DNA of 64,000 bases from Longimicrobiaceae bacterium. Lineage in GTDB: Bacteria; Gemmatimonadota; Gemmatimonadetes; Longimicrobiales; Longimicrobiaceae. The notes under the pieces were generated by a model. That model ran no database searches. It saw nothing but the letters and a program-made list of their open reading frames with translations, and was not told where the DNA came from. The translations under genes and the position numbers were made by a program. Where the stretch lies: contig DASVBS010000074.1 in the NCBI GenBank assembly GCA_036375715.1, forward strand, positions 1 through 64,000, written 5' to 3'. Shown here piece after piece: positions 1 to 8,559 of the stretch. Each line of letters begins with the position of its first letter. Position 1 is the first letter of the stretch.

Positions 1-1
1 C

Positions 2-1558
2 AACCTCGGCTCGATCAATCTCGGCGCCTTCGTGAAGGATGGGGAGATCGACTGGGAGCGGCTGCGCCGCGTCATCCACCTCTCGACCCACTTCCTCGAG
101 AACGTGATCGACGCCAACCAGTACCCGCTGCCCGAGATCACCGACCTGGCCCAGCGGATTCGCCGCATCGGTCTCGGCGTCATGGGGCTGGCGGACGTGC
201 TGATCAAGCTCGGCGTGCCCTACGACTCCGACGAGGGCGTCGAGCTCGGACGCCGGATCCAGCAGTTCGTGGACGACGAGGCCAAGACCGAGTCCGAGCG
301 GCTCGCCGCCGTCCGCGGCACCTTCCCCGAGTGGGCGCAGAGCATCTGGGGCCCCGACGAGACCTGCGCCCGCACCCCCACCGGCGAGCGGGTCCGGCCG
401 ATGCGCCGGCTGCGCAACTGCAACGTCACCACGGTGGCCCCCACCGGCACCATCTCCATCATCGCCGGGTGCAGCTCCGGCATCGAGCCGTTGTTCGCGG
501 TTGCCTTCATGCGCAACCAGGCCGGTGTGATGATGCCCGACGTGAACGAGGATTTCGTGCGCATCGCCAGGGAGCGCGGCTTCTACTCCGATGAGCTGAT
601 GCAGCGCATCGCCGAGGAGGGGCACATCCACTTCCCCGAAGTGCCGGATGACGTGCAGCGAGTCTTCGTGACCGCCCACGACATCACGCCCGAGTGGCAC
701 GTGCGCATGCAGGCGGCTTTCCAGGAGTTCGTGGACTCGGCGATCTCGAAGACCACGAACTTCCCGCACAGCGCCACGGAGGAGGACGTCCGCAAGATCT
801 ACGAGCTGGCGTACAAGCTCGGAGCCAAGGGCGTCACGGTCTATCGGGATGGCAGTCGCGAAAACCAGGTTCTCTCCACAGGGAAGACCAAGAGCCCGGT
901 GCAGCAGGCGGATCAGAAGGCGAAGATCGAGGAGCTGGAGAAGCAGGTGGAGGCGCTGAAGGCAGAGCTGCGGCAAACGCAGGAGAAGCTGGCCGCGGCG
1001 GAAGCCGCGTCCCAGTCGGTGCGCCGGCAGAAGCGTCGTCGGCCGGCAGTGCTGCGAGGCACCACTCGCAGGATGGCGTCCCCGATCGGCGACGTGTATG
1101 TCACCATCAACGAGGACGAGGACAAGGTGCCCTTCGAGGTCTTCGCCACCCTCGGCAAGGCGGGCTCCGTGGCCATGGCGGACACCGAGGCGATCGGGCG
1201 GCTGATCTCGCTGGCGCTGCGCTTCGGCATCCCCATCTCCGAGATCCACACCCAGCTTCGGGGGATCTCCTCGGACAAGGCGATCGGCTTCGGTGAGAAC
1301 AAGGTGCTCTCCGTGCCCGACGCGATCGCCCAGGCCATCGCCCTGCGCGAGGCGGAGAAGGCGGGCATCCAGCAGGAGCTGATACCGACGGGCGATCTGG
1401 AGGGGACGTCGAAGCCGGCGCAGCCCACGCTCGACCTGGGGCTGACCTACGACCCGGGCGAGACCTTTATCGGCACCTGCCCCGACTGCTCGAGCCAGCT
1501 CGAGTTCGCCGAGGGGTGCATGAAGTGCCACGTCTGCGGCTACAGCGAATGCGGATGA
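2..1558 (+). CDS. nrdJ: Vitamin B12-dependent (class II) ribonucleotide reductase, C-terminal part; 5' end outside window
   Basis: The enzyme reduces ribonucleotides to deoxyribonucleotides using adenosylcobalamin. The reading frame is open from base 2, so the gene begins upstream and the GTG at 32 is internal. Visible are the end of the catalytic barrel, with the PTGTIS phosphate-binding motif followed by GCSSGIEP, then a charged coiled-coil linker (about residues 290-335 counted from base 32), a TSCPD domain starting near SPIGDVYVTI, and a terminal zinc ribbon CPDC-x10-CMKCHVCG ending in SECG. The terminal cysteines are the usual shuttle that re-reduces the active site. The 520 visible codons fit the C-terminal half to two thirds of a NrdJ of about 850-950 residues. 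It is followed by an intrinsic terminator, so it is the last gene of its transcript. Confidence 0.94.
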   Translation, partial: NLGSINLGAFVKDGEIDWERLRRVIHLSTHFLENVIDANQYPLPEITDLAQRIRRIGLGVMGLADVLIKLGVPYDSDEGVELGRRIQQFVDDEAKTESERLAAVRGTFPEWAQSIWGPDETCARTPTGERVRPMRRLRNCNVTTVAPTGTISIIAGCSSGIEPLFAVAFMRNQAGVMMPDVNEDFVRIARERGFYSDELMQRIAEEGHIHFPEVPDDVQRVFVTAHDITPEWHVRMQAAFQEFVDSAISKTTNFPHSATEEDVRKIYELAYKLGAKGVTVYRDGSRENQVLSTGKTKSPVQQADQKAKIEELEKQVEALKAELRQTQEKLAAAEAASQSVRRQKRRRPAVLRGTTRRMASPIGDVYVTINEDEDKVPFEVFATLGKAGSVAMADTEAIGRLISLALRFGIPISEIHTQLRGISSDKAIGFGENKVLSVPDAIAQAIALREAEKAGIQQELIPTGDLEGTSKPAQPTLDLGLTYDPGETFIGTCPDCSSQLEFAEGCMKCHVCGYSECG

Positions 1559-1664
1559 GCCGCTGATGTTCCCATCCGAAAAGTCACAGGCTCGACGGCG
1601 GGTCATGCCGTGGCACGCAGAGCGCGAGCAATATTGACCCGTCTACGCCCGAACGATACGCATG

Positions 1665-1700
1665 ACCCGGTCGCCATACGGCGGCCGGGTTACTAATTTT
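1665..1700 (+). terminator. Intrinsic terminator downstream of nrdJ
   Basis: An 11-bp stem, 1665-1675 pairing with 1680-1690 and containing one G-U pair, closes an ATAC loop and is followed by TACTAATTTT. It lies 107 bases after the nrdJ stop. Confidence 0.6.
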
Positions 1701-1842
1701 GTGCAGTGCGGGGACATGATCCGCCGCGGCGGTCTTCCTCGATGTCAGGTCCGACAGGGCTCCCGGATGATTAAAGTCATACGATGATCCGACCCTCGAT
1801 CCTCACCCCCCGCCGCTGACCACCCCAGCCGGGATTCGAAAG

Positions 1843-3189
1843 ATGATCCGACCCGAGCACACCTCCCGACGGACCTTCGTGAAGACGCTGGCCAGTGGGG
1901 CCGTTGGCGCCGGCCTCACGGCCACCTTGCCGGCTGCCTCCGCAGCGAGCCCCCTCCGTCGCATGCCGCCGACCGAGCGTGTCGGCGTGGCGATCGTGGG
2001 CGCGGGAGGACGCGGCACCCCGCTCGCCGAGGGCTTTGCCCGCCTCGACGTCGCGGAGGTGGTCTTCGTCTGCGATCCCGACGCGCAGCGCGCCGCGGAG
2101 GTTGTGGGCAAGGTCTCGGCCCTCGGGCAGAGGCCACGGGCCGTCGCCGATTTCCGCCGCGCCCTCGAGAGCGCCGACGTGGACGCGGTGGTCATCGCCA
2201 CGCCTGACCACTGGCACACCCCCGCCGCCATGCTGGCCATGCAGGCCGGCAAACACGTCTACGTAGAGAAGCCGGCGAGCCACAACGCGCGCGAGGGCGA
2301 GCTGATCGTCGAAGCCTCCCGCCGCTACTCGCGCGTAGTCCAGATGGGCAACCAGCGCCGCTCTTGGCCGAAGGTCGCCGAGGGGATCGAGCGCGTACGC
2401 CGCGGCGACATCGGTCCCGTCCACTACGCCCGCGGCTGGTACGCCAACGCCCGTGACTCGATCGGCGTCGGCAAACGCGGTCCCGCCCCCTCCCATCTCG
2501 ACTATGAGCTCTGGCAGGGGCCCGCCCCTCGCGAGCCTTTCCGCGACAACATCCTGCACTACAATTGGCACTGGTTCTGGAACTGGGGCACCGGTGAGGT
2601 GGGCAACAACGGCGTGCACGCCCTGGACCTCTGTCGCTGGGGTCTCGACGTCGACCGCCCTATCCGGGTCACCTCCACCGCCGGGCGCTATTACTGGGAC
2701 GACGACCAGGAGACGCCGGACACCCAGGTCCTCACCTTCGAATTCCCCGACGAGCGCACCATCGCCTGGGAGGGGATGAGCTGCAACCGCCGCGGCATCG
2801 AGGGCTCCGGGTTCGGCGCCTCCTTCCACGGGCGCGACGGGGCCCTGGTCATCGAGGGCTTCGGCTACGCCCTCTACGACCGCGCCGGGAAGCTGGTCGA
2901 GAAGGTAACCGGCGGGGAGGCCGGGGAGATCGGGGTTACGGGGCCGGGCTTCGCCGCGGATCGCGCCCACCTGGAGAACTTCCTTGCCGCCATCCGCAGC
3001 GGCGAGCGCCTCCGCGCGCCGATCGACGATGGGCAGAGGAGCACCCTCCTCTGTCACCTCGGCAACATCGCCCATCGCACCGGCCGCACCCTGCGGGTGG
3101 ACCCCGCGAGCGGGCACATCCTCGACGACGCGGAGGCCATGCAGCTCTGGAGCCGGACGTACGCGCCCGGGTGGGAGCCCTCACTCTGA
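1843..3189 (+). CDS. Tat-exported Gfo/Idh/MocA family oxidoreductase
   Basis: This is an NAD(P)-dependent sugar or polyol dehydrogenase-type protein of 448 residues. The N-terminus carries a twin-arginine signal (SRRTFVKTL, residues 8-16) with a cleavage region near AASAAS, as in the many secreted Gfo/Idh/MocA proteins of Planctomycetes and Gemmatimonadota. The Rossmann glycine motif is GAGGRG (residues 53-58). The family's active-site EKP motif is at 142-144, and a C-terminal substrate domain follows with NWHWFWNWG. The substrate cannot be read from sequence. The ATG at 1843 is chosen because it gives an intact Tat signal. It stands alone between the nrdJ terminator and an opposite-strand gene. 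Confidence 0.88.
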   Translation: MIRPEHTSRRTFVKTLASGAVGAGLTATLPAASAASPLRRMPPTERVGVAIVGAGGRGTPLAEGFARLDVAEVVFVCDPDAQRAAEVVGKVSALGQRPRAVADFRRALESADVDAVVIATPDHWHTPAAMLAMQAGKHVYVEKPASHNAREGELIVEASRRYSRVVQMGNQRRSWPKVAEGIERVRRGDIGPVHYARGWYANARDSIGVGKRGPAPSHLDYELWQGPAPREPFRDNILHYNWHWFWNWGTGEVGNNGVHALDLCRWGLDVDRPIRVTSTAGRYYWDDDQETPDTQVLTFEFPDERTIAWEGMSCNRRGIEGSGFGASFHGRDGALVIEGFGYALYDRAGKLVEKVTGGEAGEIGVTGPGFAADRAHLENFLAAIRSGERLRAPIDDGQRSTLLCHLGNIAHRTGRTLRVDPASGHILDDAEAMQLWSRTYAPGWEPSL

Positions 3190-3257
3190 AAGGCGAGCCA
3201 CTCTCATCTCGGATTGCACCAGCGGGATGTCGTTCAGCGCCTCGGCCGCCTTCCGCG

Positions 3258-5123
3258 TCAGTCGCCCACCGCCGCCCTCCACGCGGCGGCGCCACCCACC
3301 ACCGGCAACTCCAGCCAGGTACCGTCGAGCGCGAGGGTCAGCCGCGTTCCCGGCGAGGGCCAGAGGGTGAAGTCACGGTCGCTGGAGAAGACCATCAGCC
3401 CGATCCTCCTTCCCGCGGGGATTACCTGGTCGTCCGGCTGCAGGTCGAAGGAGACCTGGTAGAAGCGGCCTGGGATGAGCGGCTCACTCTCCGTGAGCGA
3501 GCGGTAATTCTGCGGATCGGCCCAGCCCCGGGTGATGATGTTCCCCGGGTCTCCCGCCTCCTCATCCCACGGCAGCATCACCAGCCACACCGAGAGGTTG
3601 GCCGCCGGCCGGTCGGCGGACACGATCAGGTTCACCCGCGGCCTACCCGACAGGTGGACGTCCTGGTGCAGCGGCGCCGTGGCGTACAGCAACCGGTGCT
3701 CCGAGGAGGGCAACTGCGCCAGCTCGGCTCCGCTGAAGGACACATCGTCGGTGAGACGCTCCGAGCCCTGCGCCTCGACGGGTCGCGCAGCCAGGGAGAG
3801 CGCTCCGATCTCTCCTCCACCCGCGAGCGGCCGGACTCGAACGGGCGACGCATCGGGATGTGGGTAATCCGGATACGGCGTAGGCTTCAGCCGGTCCTCT
3901 CCCTCGCGCACGATCCAGGCGTGCGGCGGATCCTCGATCCCGTTGTCCACTCCGTAGAGGTAGCGGGTGAACCAGCGGTTCATCAGCTCCAGCGGTGGCT
4001 CCCCCCCGTGGCCTCCCTGGTGGAAGTAGATCTCCGCGGGCACGCCGCGCGCTTTGAGAGCCTCGTACACGCGCACGCTGTGCTCGGGCATCACGTTCCA
4101 GTCGTTGAACGCATGGGCGAGGAAGGTCGCTGCCTTTACGCGGTCGATCGAGCGCAGGTAGTCCCGGCTCATCCAGAAATCGTTCAGGTCGCCGCTGATG
4201 CGGTCGCGCCCTTTCGCGTACTCGCCGTCGCGGATGCGAGCGTTGCAGTACGCCCGCCGCTCCGGTCTGCCGCTGTTGATGAAGTCGTAGAGGAAGTCGA
4301 TGTCCTCTCCCAGCCAGCCCCCCGGGTGCCGGATGAGGCCGTTGGAGCGATAGTAGTGGTAGTACGACGTGTTCGGAGCGACCGGAATGATGGCCTCCAG
4401 CCCCTCGACGCCGGTCGTCGCGGCGGCGATGGGGAGCGTCCCGTTGTACGAGGTCCCGATCATCCCCACCTTCCCGGTCGACCAGTAGGCGGTGACCTCC
4501 TCGTTCCCGTCAATGGTCGTGTAGCCCTTCGCCCGGCCATTCAGCCAGTCGATCACTGCTTTCGGGGCGAGCGATTCGTTCTCGCCCCCCACGGTCGGGC
4601 AGCCCTGCGACAGCCCCGTTCCGGGCGATTCGGAGTGGACCACGGCGAAGCCGCGCGGCACCCACGTCTCCACGTGCGAGTCGGAGATGGTCGTCCGATG
4701 GGGCTCGAAGGGGATCTCGGGCTGGTTCTGGCGCGGGGGAGGTGGCGAGCCGAGCTCCTGCCGCACGTCCCAGAGGTACTGACGCTGGCCGGCGACTCCT
4801 GCGTAGTAGGGACTTGATTCGTAGATGACTGGCACCTTCAGCCCCTCTGTCTCGGTCTGGCCGGGGCGGAACACGTCCACGTGCAGCCGGTCCGGCTTGC
4901 CGTCGCCGTCGGAGTCGAATTCCGCCTCGACCCAGAGGTGATGGTGGATCCAGGTGGAGGGGTCCGCAAAGGCGGGCACGATCTGGGCTTGTCCGTCACG
5001 GATGATCGGCCCGGCGGGTTCCTGCTGCGCAACGAGGCCGGAGGCAACCGCGCCGTGCAGGGCGGTCAGCAGGCCGATCGTCCGCGCAGCGGAGCTGGAA
5101 TGCAGCGATCTCACGTTGGTCAT
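3258..5123 (-). CDS. Secreted Xaa-Pro dipeptidyl-peptidase-like (PepX/CocE, S15) serine hydrolase
   Basis: A 621-residue alpha/beta hydrolase that probably removes X-Pro dipeptides from peptides outside the cytoplasm. The nucleophile lies in GTSYNGTLP (Ser225). The stretch after it, with TTGVEGL and GGWLGED, follows the lactococcal PepX pattern closely. The probable acid is Asp341 (AFNDWN) and the base His372 (GGHGG). The C-terminal half is the jelly-roll PepX_C domain. It lacks the long N-terminal helical domain of the roughly 760-residue lactic PepX. Residues 12-33 form a hydrophobic signal-like segment ending near VAQQ. It is divergent from the GNAT genes, with 92 bp between start codons. 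CocE-type esterase activity remains possible. Confidence 0.85.
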   Translation of the reverse strand: MTNVRSLHSSSAARTIGLLTALHGAVASGLVAQQEPAGPIIRDGQAQIVPAFADPSTWIHHHLWVEAEFDSDGDGKPDRLHVDVFRPGQTETEGLKVPVIYESSPYYAGVAGQRQYLWDVRQELGSPPPPRQNQPEIPFEPHRTTISDSHVETWVPRGFAVVHSESPGTGLSQGCPTVGGENESLAPKAVIDWLNGRAKGYTTIDGNEEVTAYWSTGKVGMIGTSYNGTLPIAAATTGVEGLEAIIPVAPNTSYYHYYRSNGLIRHPGGWLGEDIDFLYDFINSGRPERRAYCNARIRDGEYAKGRDRISGDLNDFWMSRDYLRSIDRVKAATFLAHAFNDWNVMPEHSVRVYEALKARGVPAEIYFHQGGHGGEPPLELMNRWFTRYLYGVDNGIEDPPHAWIVREGEDRLKPTPYPDYPHPDASPVRVRPLAGGGEIGALSLAARPVEAQGSERLTDDVSFSGAELAQLPSSEHRLLYATAPLHQDVHLSGRPRVNLIVSADRPAANLSVWLVMLPWDEEAGDPGNIITRGWADPQNYRSLTESEPLIPGRFYQVSFDLQPDDQVIPAGRRIGLMVFSSDRDFTLWPSPGTRLTLALDGTWLELPVVGGAAAWRAAVGD

Positions 5124-5215
5124 TCGGTCGGGGAGTGGTGCGGAATGTCGCCGGGAAGATATCGTGGTGCTGCCTCTGTGTCATTCCGTCAGGAAACCTC
5201 CAGAGCGTTCTATCG

Positions 5216-5632
5216 ATGATCCGGGAAGTCTTGACCGACGGAGAGATCGCCCGCTGTTACCCGGTGATGCGCCAGCTCCGGCCTCACCTGGTAGAGGAAC
5301 GGTTCGTGGAGACCGTTCGCCGGCAGATCTCCGGCGGATACCGCCTCGCCTGCCTCGAAAGCGAAGGCAAGGTGCGCTCGGTGGCAGGGTTCCGCATTCT
5401 CGAGAATCTGGCGAGCGGGCGCGTGCTGTACGTCGATGACCTCGTCTCCGACGAAGGCGCTCGCTCGCGCGGCCACGGTGCACGGCTGCTCCGCTGGCTG
5501 ATCGGCCTGGCCAGAGAGGAGGGCTGTCAGACGCTCGAACTCGACTCCGGCGTCCATCGGGCCGATGCGCACCGGTTCTACTTCACCAACCGACTGACGA
5601 TCAACTCCTTCCATTTCAGGATGGACCTGTGA
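5216..5632 (+). CDS. GNAT family N-acetyltransferase
   Basis: A 138-residue protein with a GCN5-related fold that transfers acetyl from acetyl-CoA to an unknown amine. The core beta4-alpha3 acetyl-CoA loop is seen around DDLVSDEGARSRGHGARLL, and TLELDSGVHRADAHRFY matches the terminal beta5-alpha4 region. An open frame extends upstream to 5135, but residues before MIREVLTDGE do not look like the family and would run into the promoter of the divergent peptidase, so the ATG at 5216 is preferred. It overlaps the next GNAT gene by 4 bases (GTGA), so the two are translationally coupled. No substrate can be assigned. Confidence 0.82.
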   Translation: MIREVLTDGEIARCYPVMRQLRPHLVEERFVETVRRQISGGYRLACLESEGKVRSVAGFRILENLASGRVLYVDDLVSDEGARSRGHGARLLRWLIGLAREEGCQTLELDSGVHRADAHRFYFTNRLTINSFHFRMDL

Positions 5633-6150
5633 GCCTCCCGCCAACCCGCCACGCAACTCCCCTGATCCGGCAGGCGACTCTGGAGGATGCGGCGGCGACT
5701 GCCGCCCTTCTCCACGACGCCGAGGCGTGGCTTCGCTCCCTCGGAATACCGATGTGGCGCCCGGATGAGCTGGACACTGAGCGGCTGCGGAGCGACGTCG
5801 CGGCGGGCCTCCACTATGTGGCGGAGATCCAGGGGGAGGTCGTGGGGACGCTTCGCTTCCAGCTCGAGGATCCCGAGTTCTGGCCGGACCGTCCGTCGGG
5901 TGAGGCGGCCTACGTGCACCGGCTGGCAGTCGGGCGGGACTACGCGGGGCGGGGGATCGGCGCCGCGCTGCTCGATTGGGCCGCGCGACAGGCGGCCAAG
6001 CTCGGCTACGAGTGGTTGCGCCTCGATTGCGAGAGAGATCGACCGCGGCTACGGGCCTTCTACGAGCGGAACCGCTTCGAGCATCACAGCGACCGCGACG
6101 TTGGCCCCTTCCGCGTGGCACGTTATCAGCGATGGTGCGGTGGCGCCTGA
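5629..6150 (+). CDS. GNAT family N-acetyltransferase
   Basis: A 173-residue acetyltransferase. It starts on a GTG overlapping the upstream stop codon. The acetyl-CoA pyrophosphate loop is RDYAGRGIGAALLDWA, preceded by AYVHRLAVG (beta4) and followed by WLRLDCERDRPRLRAFYERN, the typical beta5-alpha4 signature with a catalytic-type tyrosine. It is coupled to the preceding GNAT gene and about 70 bp before a small secreted protein gene. The substrate is unknown. Confidence 0.86.
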   Translation: MSLPPTRHATPLIRQATLEDAAATAALLHDAEAWLRSLGIPMWRPDELDTERLRSDVAAGLHYVAEIQGEVVGTLRFQLEDPEFWPDRPSGEAAYVHRLAVGRDYAGRGIGAALLDWAARQAAKLGYEWLRLDCERDRPRLRAFYERNRFEHHSDRDVGPFRVARYQRWCGGA

Positions 6151-6218
6151 AACCGGGCGTTCGGTGGACGCGTACCCAGTGCGGTTCACCGCCTTCCCCC
6201 TTGCAGCGAGAAACTGCC

Positions 6219-6629
6219 ATGGCCATCCCGCTCAGCGGAGTCCTCCGCCCCGTCGTGTTTTCGGTGGTGCTCGTCGCCGGACCCGCCTTGCTCGAGGCGC
6301 AGTCGACGCCCACCGCGCCCTCCGCCGAAGCGGACACCGCCGTTGCCCTGACGGCAGAGGAGCGGGCCCGATACGTCGGTACGTACGAAGTGGAGACCTC
6401 CGACGGGCTGATGGCCATCCACGTCTATGAAGAGGGCGATGGGTTGATGGCGCGACCGGAGCACGAAGAGGAACCCTCTCCGCTGATCCCCTTAGGAGAG
6501 CATCGCTTCCGGCCGGTGCTCGCCGATCAGGCGGTGATCACCTTCGCGGTCGAAAACGACCGTGCCACCAGCTTCACCATCGTCTTCCCCGACGAGCGCG
6601 GTACGATGGTCGCCCAACGGCGGCCGTAA
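6219..6629 (+). CDS. Small secreted protein of unknown function
   Basis: A 136-residue protein with a signal peptide (hydrophobic residues 8-24, cleavage near LLEAQS). The mature part contains ERARYVGTYEV, which resembles the small beta-rich C-terminal domain often attached to beta-lactamase-like or S41 peptidases (DUF3471-type). Here it stands alone. The start is the ATG at 6219, because the upstream in-frame extension overlaps the GNAT gene in another frame and would bury the signal peptide. It follows the two GNAT genes on the same strand and may share their transcript. Confidence 0.7.
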   Translation: MAIPLSGVLRPVVFSVVLVAGPALLEAQSTPTAPSAEADTAVALTAEERARYVGTYEVETSDGLMAIHVYEEGDGLMARPEHEEEPSPLIPLGEHRFRPVLADQAVITFAVENDRATSFTIVFPDERGTMVAQRRP

Positions 6630-6687
6630 CCAGCGTTGACTGGTACGCCTCCACTCTCGGTTCGCGACAATTTTGCGCCGCTCCCCG

Positions 6688-6725
6688 TTGACCGGCCCGG
6701 TTTCGCTACGTAGCTTGACCGGGCC
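6688..6725 (+). promoter_or_regulatory. Possible sigma70-type promoter with overlapping inverted repeat
   Basis: TTGACC (6688-6693) and TAGCTT (6711-6716) are 17 bases apart. An 8-bp inverted repeat, GGCCCGGT (6694-6701) and ACCGGGCC (6718-6725), brackets the -10 region, and TTGACCGG recurs at 6715. It lies about 150 bases before the next GNAT gene. The -10 match is weak, so this is tentative. Confidence 0.3.
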
Positions 6726-6868
6726 GCTCCTCGGAAAGCGGCGCTAAATCCAGCGGTACCTCCCGACTCCCGCTACAGCCCCGTACCACCCGCGAGCCGC
6801 GACGCCCGCGGCGATGCTTTACACCTGTAGCCGTCTCCGGCGGTCATCACAGGTTGAACCCCGAGCAG

Positions 6869-7402
6869 ATGCCAACCATTCGACCGGCCCGCCAGGACGA
6901 CTTGGAGGCGATCGCATCCCTCCACGTCTCGTCCTGGCAAAGCGCGTATCGCGGGATCCTTCCCGACGTCGTCCTCGACAGCCTGAACGCTGCCGACCGC
7001 CTTCGTGACTGGATGCGCTGGCTGGCAGTACCGGAGGCCAACACGTACGCCGCCTTGAAAGGAAGAAAGCTGGTGGGTTTCGCCCGCGTCCTCCCGGCCG
7101 ATCTCGAGTACGATCCACCGCCATTGAGTGCCGAGATATCGCACCTGTACGTGGCCCCCGATTCTCAGAGCATGGGGGTGGGTCGAGCCCTGCTGGCGCG
7201 CTCCTTCGAGGACATTGCGGCGCGCGGATTGGAACGGGCCGTGCTATGGGTGCTCGAGAAGAACTACCGTGCGCGGGCCTTCTACGAGCGTGCGGGCTTC
7301 CGTCTGGACGGCGCACGGCGGACGGATCCGGAGCGGCTCGGGCACGAGACGCCCGAGGTTCGGTACCAGATGAGCCTCGCCGACGCGGGGCGACGACGCT
7401 GA
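6869..7402 (+). CDS. GNAT family N-acetyltransferase (RimI-like)
   Basis: A 177-residue acetyltransferase with TIRPARQDDLEAIASLH at the N-terminus, HVSSWQSAYRGI (a common motif in this GNAT subgroup), the acetyl-CoA loop SQSMGVGRALL and the C-terminal ERAVLWVLEKNYRARAFYERAGF. That last segment matches the subgroup annotated as ribosomal-protein-alanine or unknown-amine acetyltransferases. The ATG at 6869 is chosen over the TTG at 6854, because family members usually begin a few residues before IRPA. It is transcribed alone after a 240-base gap holding a possible promoter. Confidence 0.85.
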   Translation: MPTIRPARQDDLEAIASLHVSSWQSAYRGILPDVVLDSLNAADRLRDWMRWLAVPEANTYAALKGRKLVGFARVLPADLEYDPPPLSAEISHLYVAPDSQSMGVGRALLARSFEDIAARGLERAVLWVLEKNYRARAFYERAGFRLDGARRTDPERLGHETPEVRYQMSLADAGRRR

Positions 7403-7509
7403 AGCCACTGTCCGGCGATCGTGGCTCCGGTGGACCGAGTGTTGCGCTTCGCGCTCCCTGATCTTTTCCATGCCCTCAGCACGTTCGAAGTTTCCGGAAC
7501 AGGGCGCTG

Positions 7510-8376
7510 ATGTTCGTTCGAGGCCGAGGTTTCCTGGCCGCCGTCCGCGCTGGGCGGGGGCCGTTGCTGCGTACTGCTCTGCCACTGATGGTGCTGGCCG
7601 GAGCGGTGACTGCGCTTGCGCAGTCCCCACGCTGGGGGCGGGGGGCCTGGCAGCCACGTGCCGTACATGAGGGGCTTCCCGAGGAGCGCGGGGGCTTCAT
7701 GTTCTGCCGACTCCTCTACACCAGCGTGCGCAGGGAGCCGGGCGGGCAGGGGTGGAGCACGGACTATCCCGTCTCTGACGGGAACTTTATGACCCGGCTT
7801 TCCCAGTTCACGGAGACGCCGATCTCGCGCTGGTCTCCGGAGGAACCGGGATACGTCGTCGTCCGAGCCACCGATCCGAACCTCTTCCAGTGCCCCCTTC
7901 TGTTCGCTTCCGACGTGGGGACCATGGGGTTGGAGGATGCCGAGGTCGAGCGACTGCGCGAGTACCTGCTGAAGGGCGGTTTCTTCTGGGTGGACGATTT
8001 CTGGGGGGATCGCGCCTGGCGGCACTGGGTGGATCAGATCGCCCGCGTGCTGCCCGGGTACGCGATCGAGGAGGTGCCGCTCGACCACCGGATCCTCTCG
8101 ACCTTCTACCAGGTGGATCACATCCCCCAGATCCCCTCCATTCAGTTCTGGCGGGGGAGCGGTGGAGCGACCTCGGAGCGGGGAGACGAGAGCGCCGAGC
8201 CCCACCTTCGGGCCATCTTTGACGAGAGCGGGCGCATCCTCGTACTGATGAGCCACAACACCGATATCGCTGACGGGTGGGAGCGGGAAGGCGAAGACCT
8301 GCGCTTCCTCGACGCCTTCTCTCCCGACGCCTATGCCCTGGGGATCAACATCGCGCTCTGGGCGATGACGCACTGA
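7510..8376 (+). CDS. DUF4159 domain-containing membrane/secreted protein
   Basis: A 288-residue protein. Residues 20-38 form a hydrophobic segment that may be an uncleaved anchor or a signal peptide. The rest is a DUF4159 domain, with YPVSDGNFMTRLSQFTET, FASDVGTMGL and LREYLLKGGFFWVDDFWG. DUF4159 has a class-I glutamine amidotransferase-like fold. It often sits near MoxR/BatA-type clusters, which are absent here. No enzymatic function is established. The ATG at 7510 has an AGGG five bases upstream. A strong terminator follows the gene. Confidence 0.85.
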   Translation: MFVRGRGFLAAVRAGRGPLLRTALPLMVLAGAVTALAQSPRWGRGAWQPRAVHEGLPEERGGFMFCRLLYTSVRREPGGQGWSTDYPVSDGNFMTRLSQFTETPISRWSPEEPGYVVVRATDPNLFQCPLLFASDVGTMGLEDAEVERLREYLLKGGFFWVDDFWGDRAWRHWVDQIARVLPGYAIEEVPLDHRILSTFYQVDHIPQIPSIQFWRGSGGATSERGDESAEPHLRAIFDESGRILVLMSHNTDIADGWEREGEDLRFLDAFSPDAYALGINIALWAMTH

Positions 8377-8456
8377 GGGGCGATCTTCGTTTCCTCACGC
8401 GCGTGCCGACACGACCTTTTCCGAAGCCCCGGGGTAACAACCAACTCTGAACGAAT

Positions 8457-8490
8457 CGGCGGGCCACGCCGCGGGCCCGCCGCTTCTTTT
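8457..8490 (+). terminator. Intrinsic terminator after the DUF4159 gene
   Basis: A perfect 9-bp stem, CGGCGGGCC (8457-8465) pairing with 8474-8482, has an 8-base loop and is followed by CTTCTTTT. It ends about 70 bases before the helicase start, so it could also act as an attenuator in the helicase leader. Confidence 0.75.
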
Positions 8491-8559
8491 ATAAGTCGCC
8501 ACGGATGCGGCGTATCCGGCCACCGCAAGCGGGGGCTCCCGTGGGATACCAGACAGCAC

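Noticed and set aside
1828-1841. Minus-strand TTCGAATCCCGGC-like tRNA 3' end
   Set aside because: The presumed T-stem bases do not pair and no cloverleaf can be built upstream.
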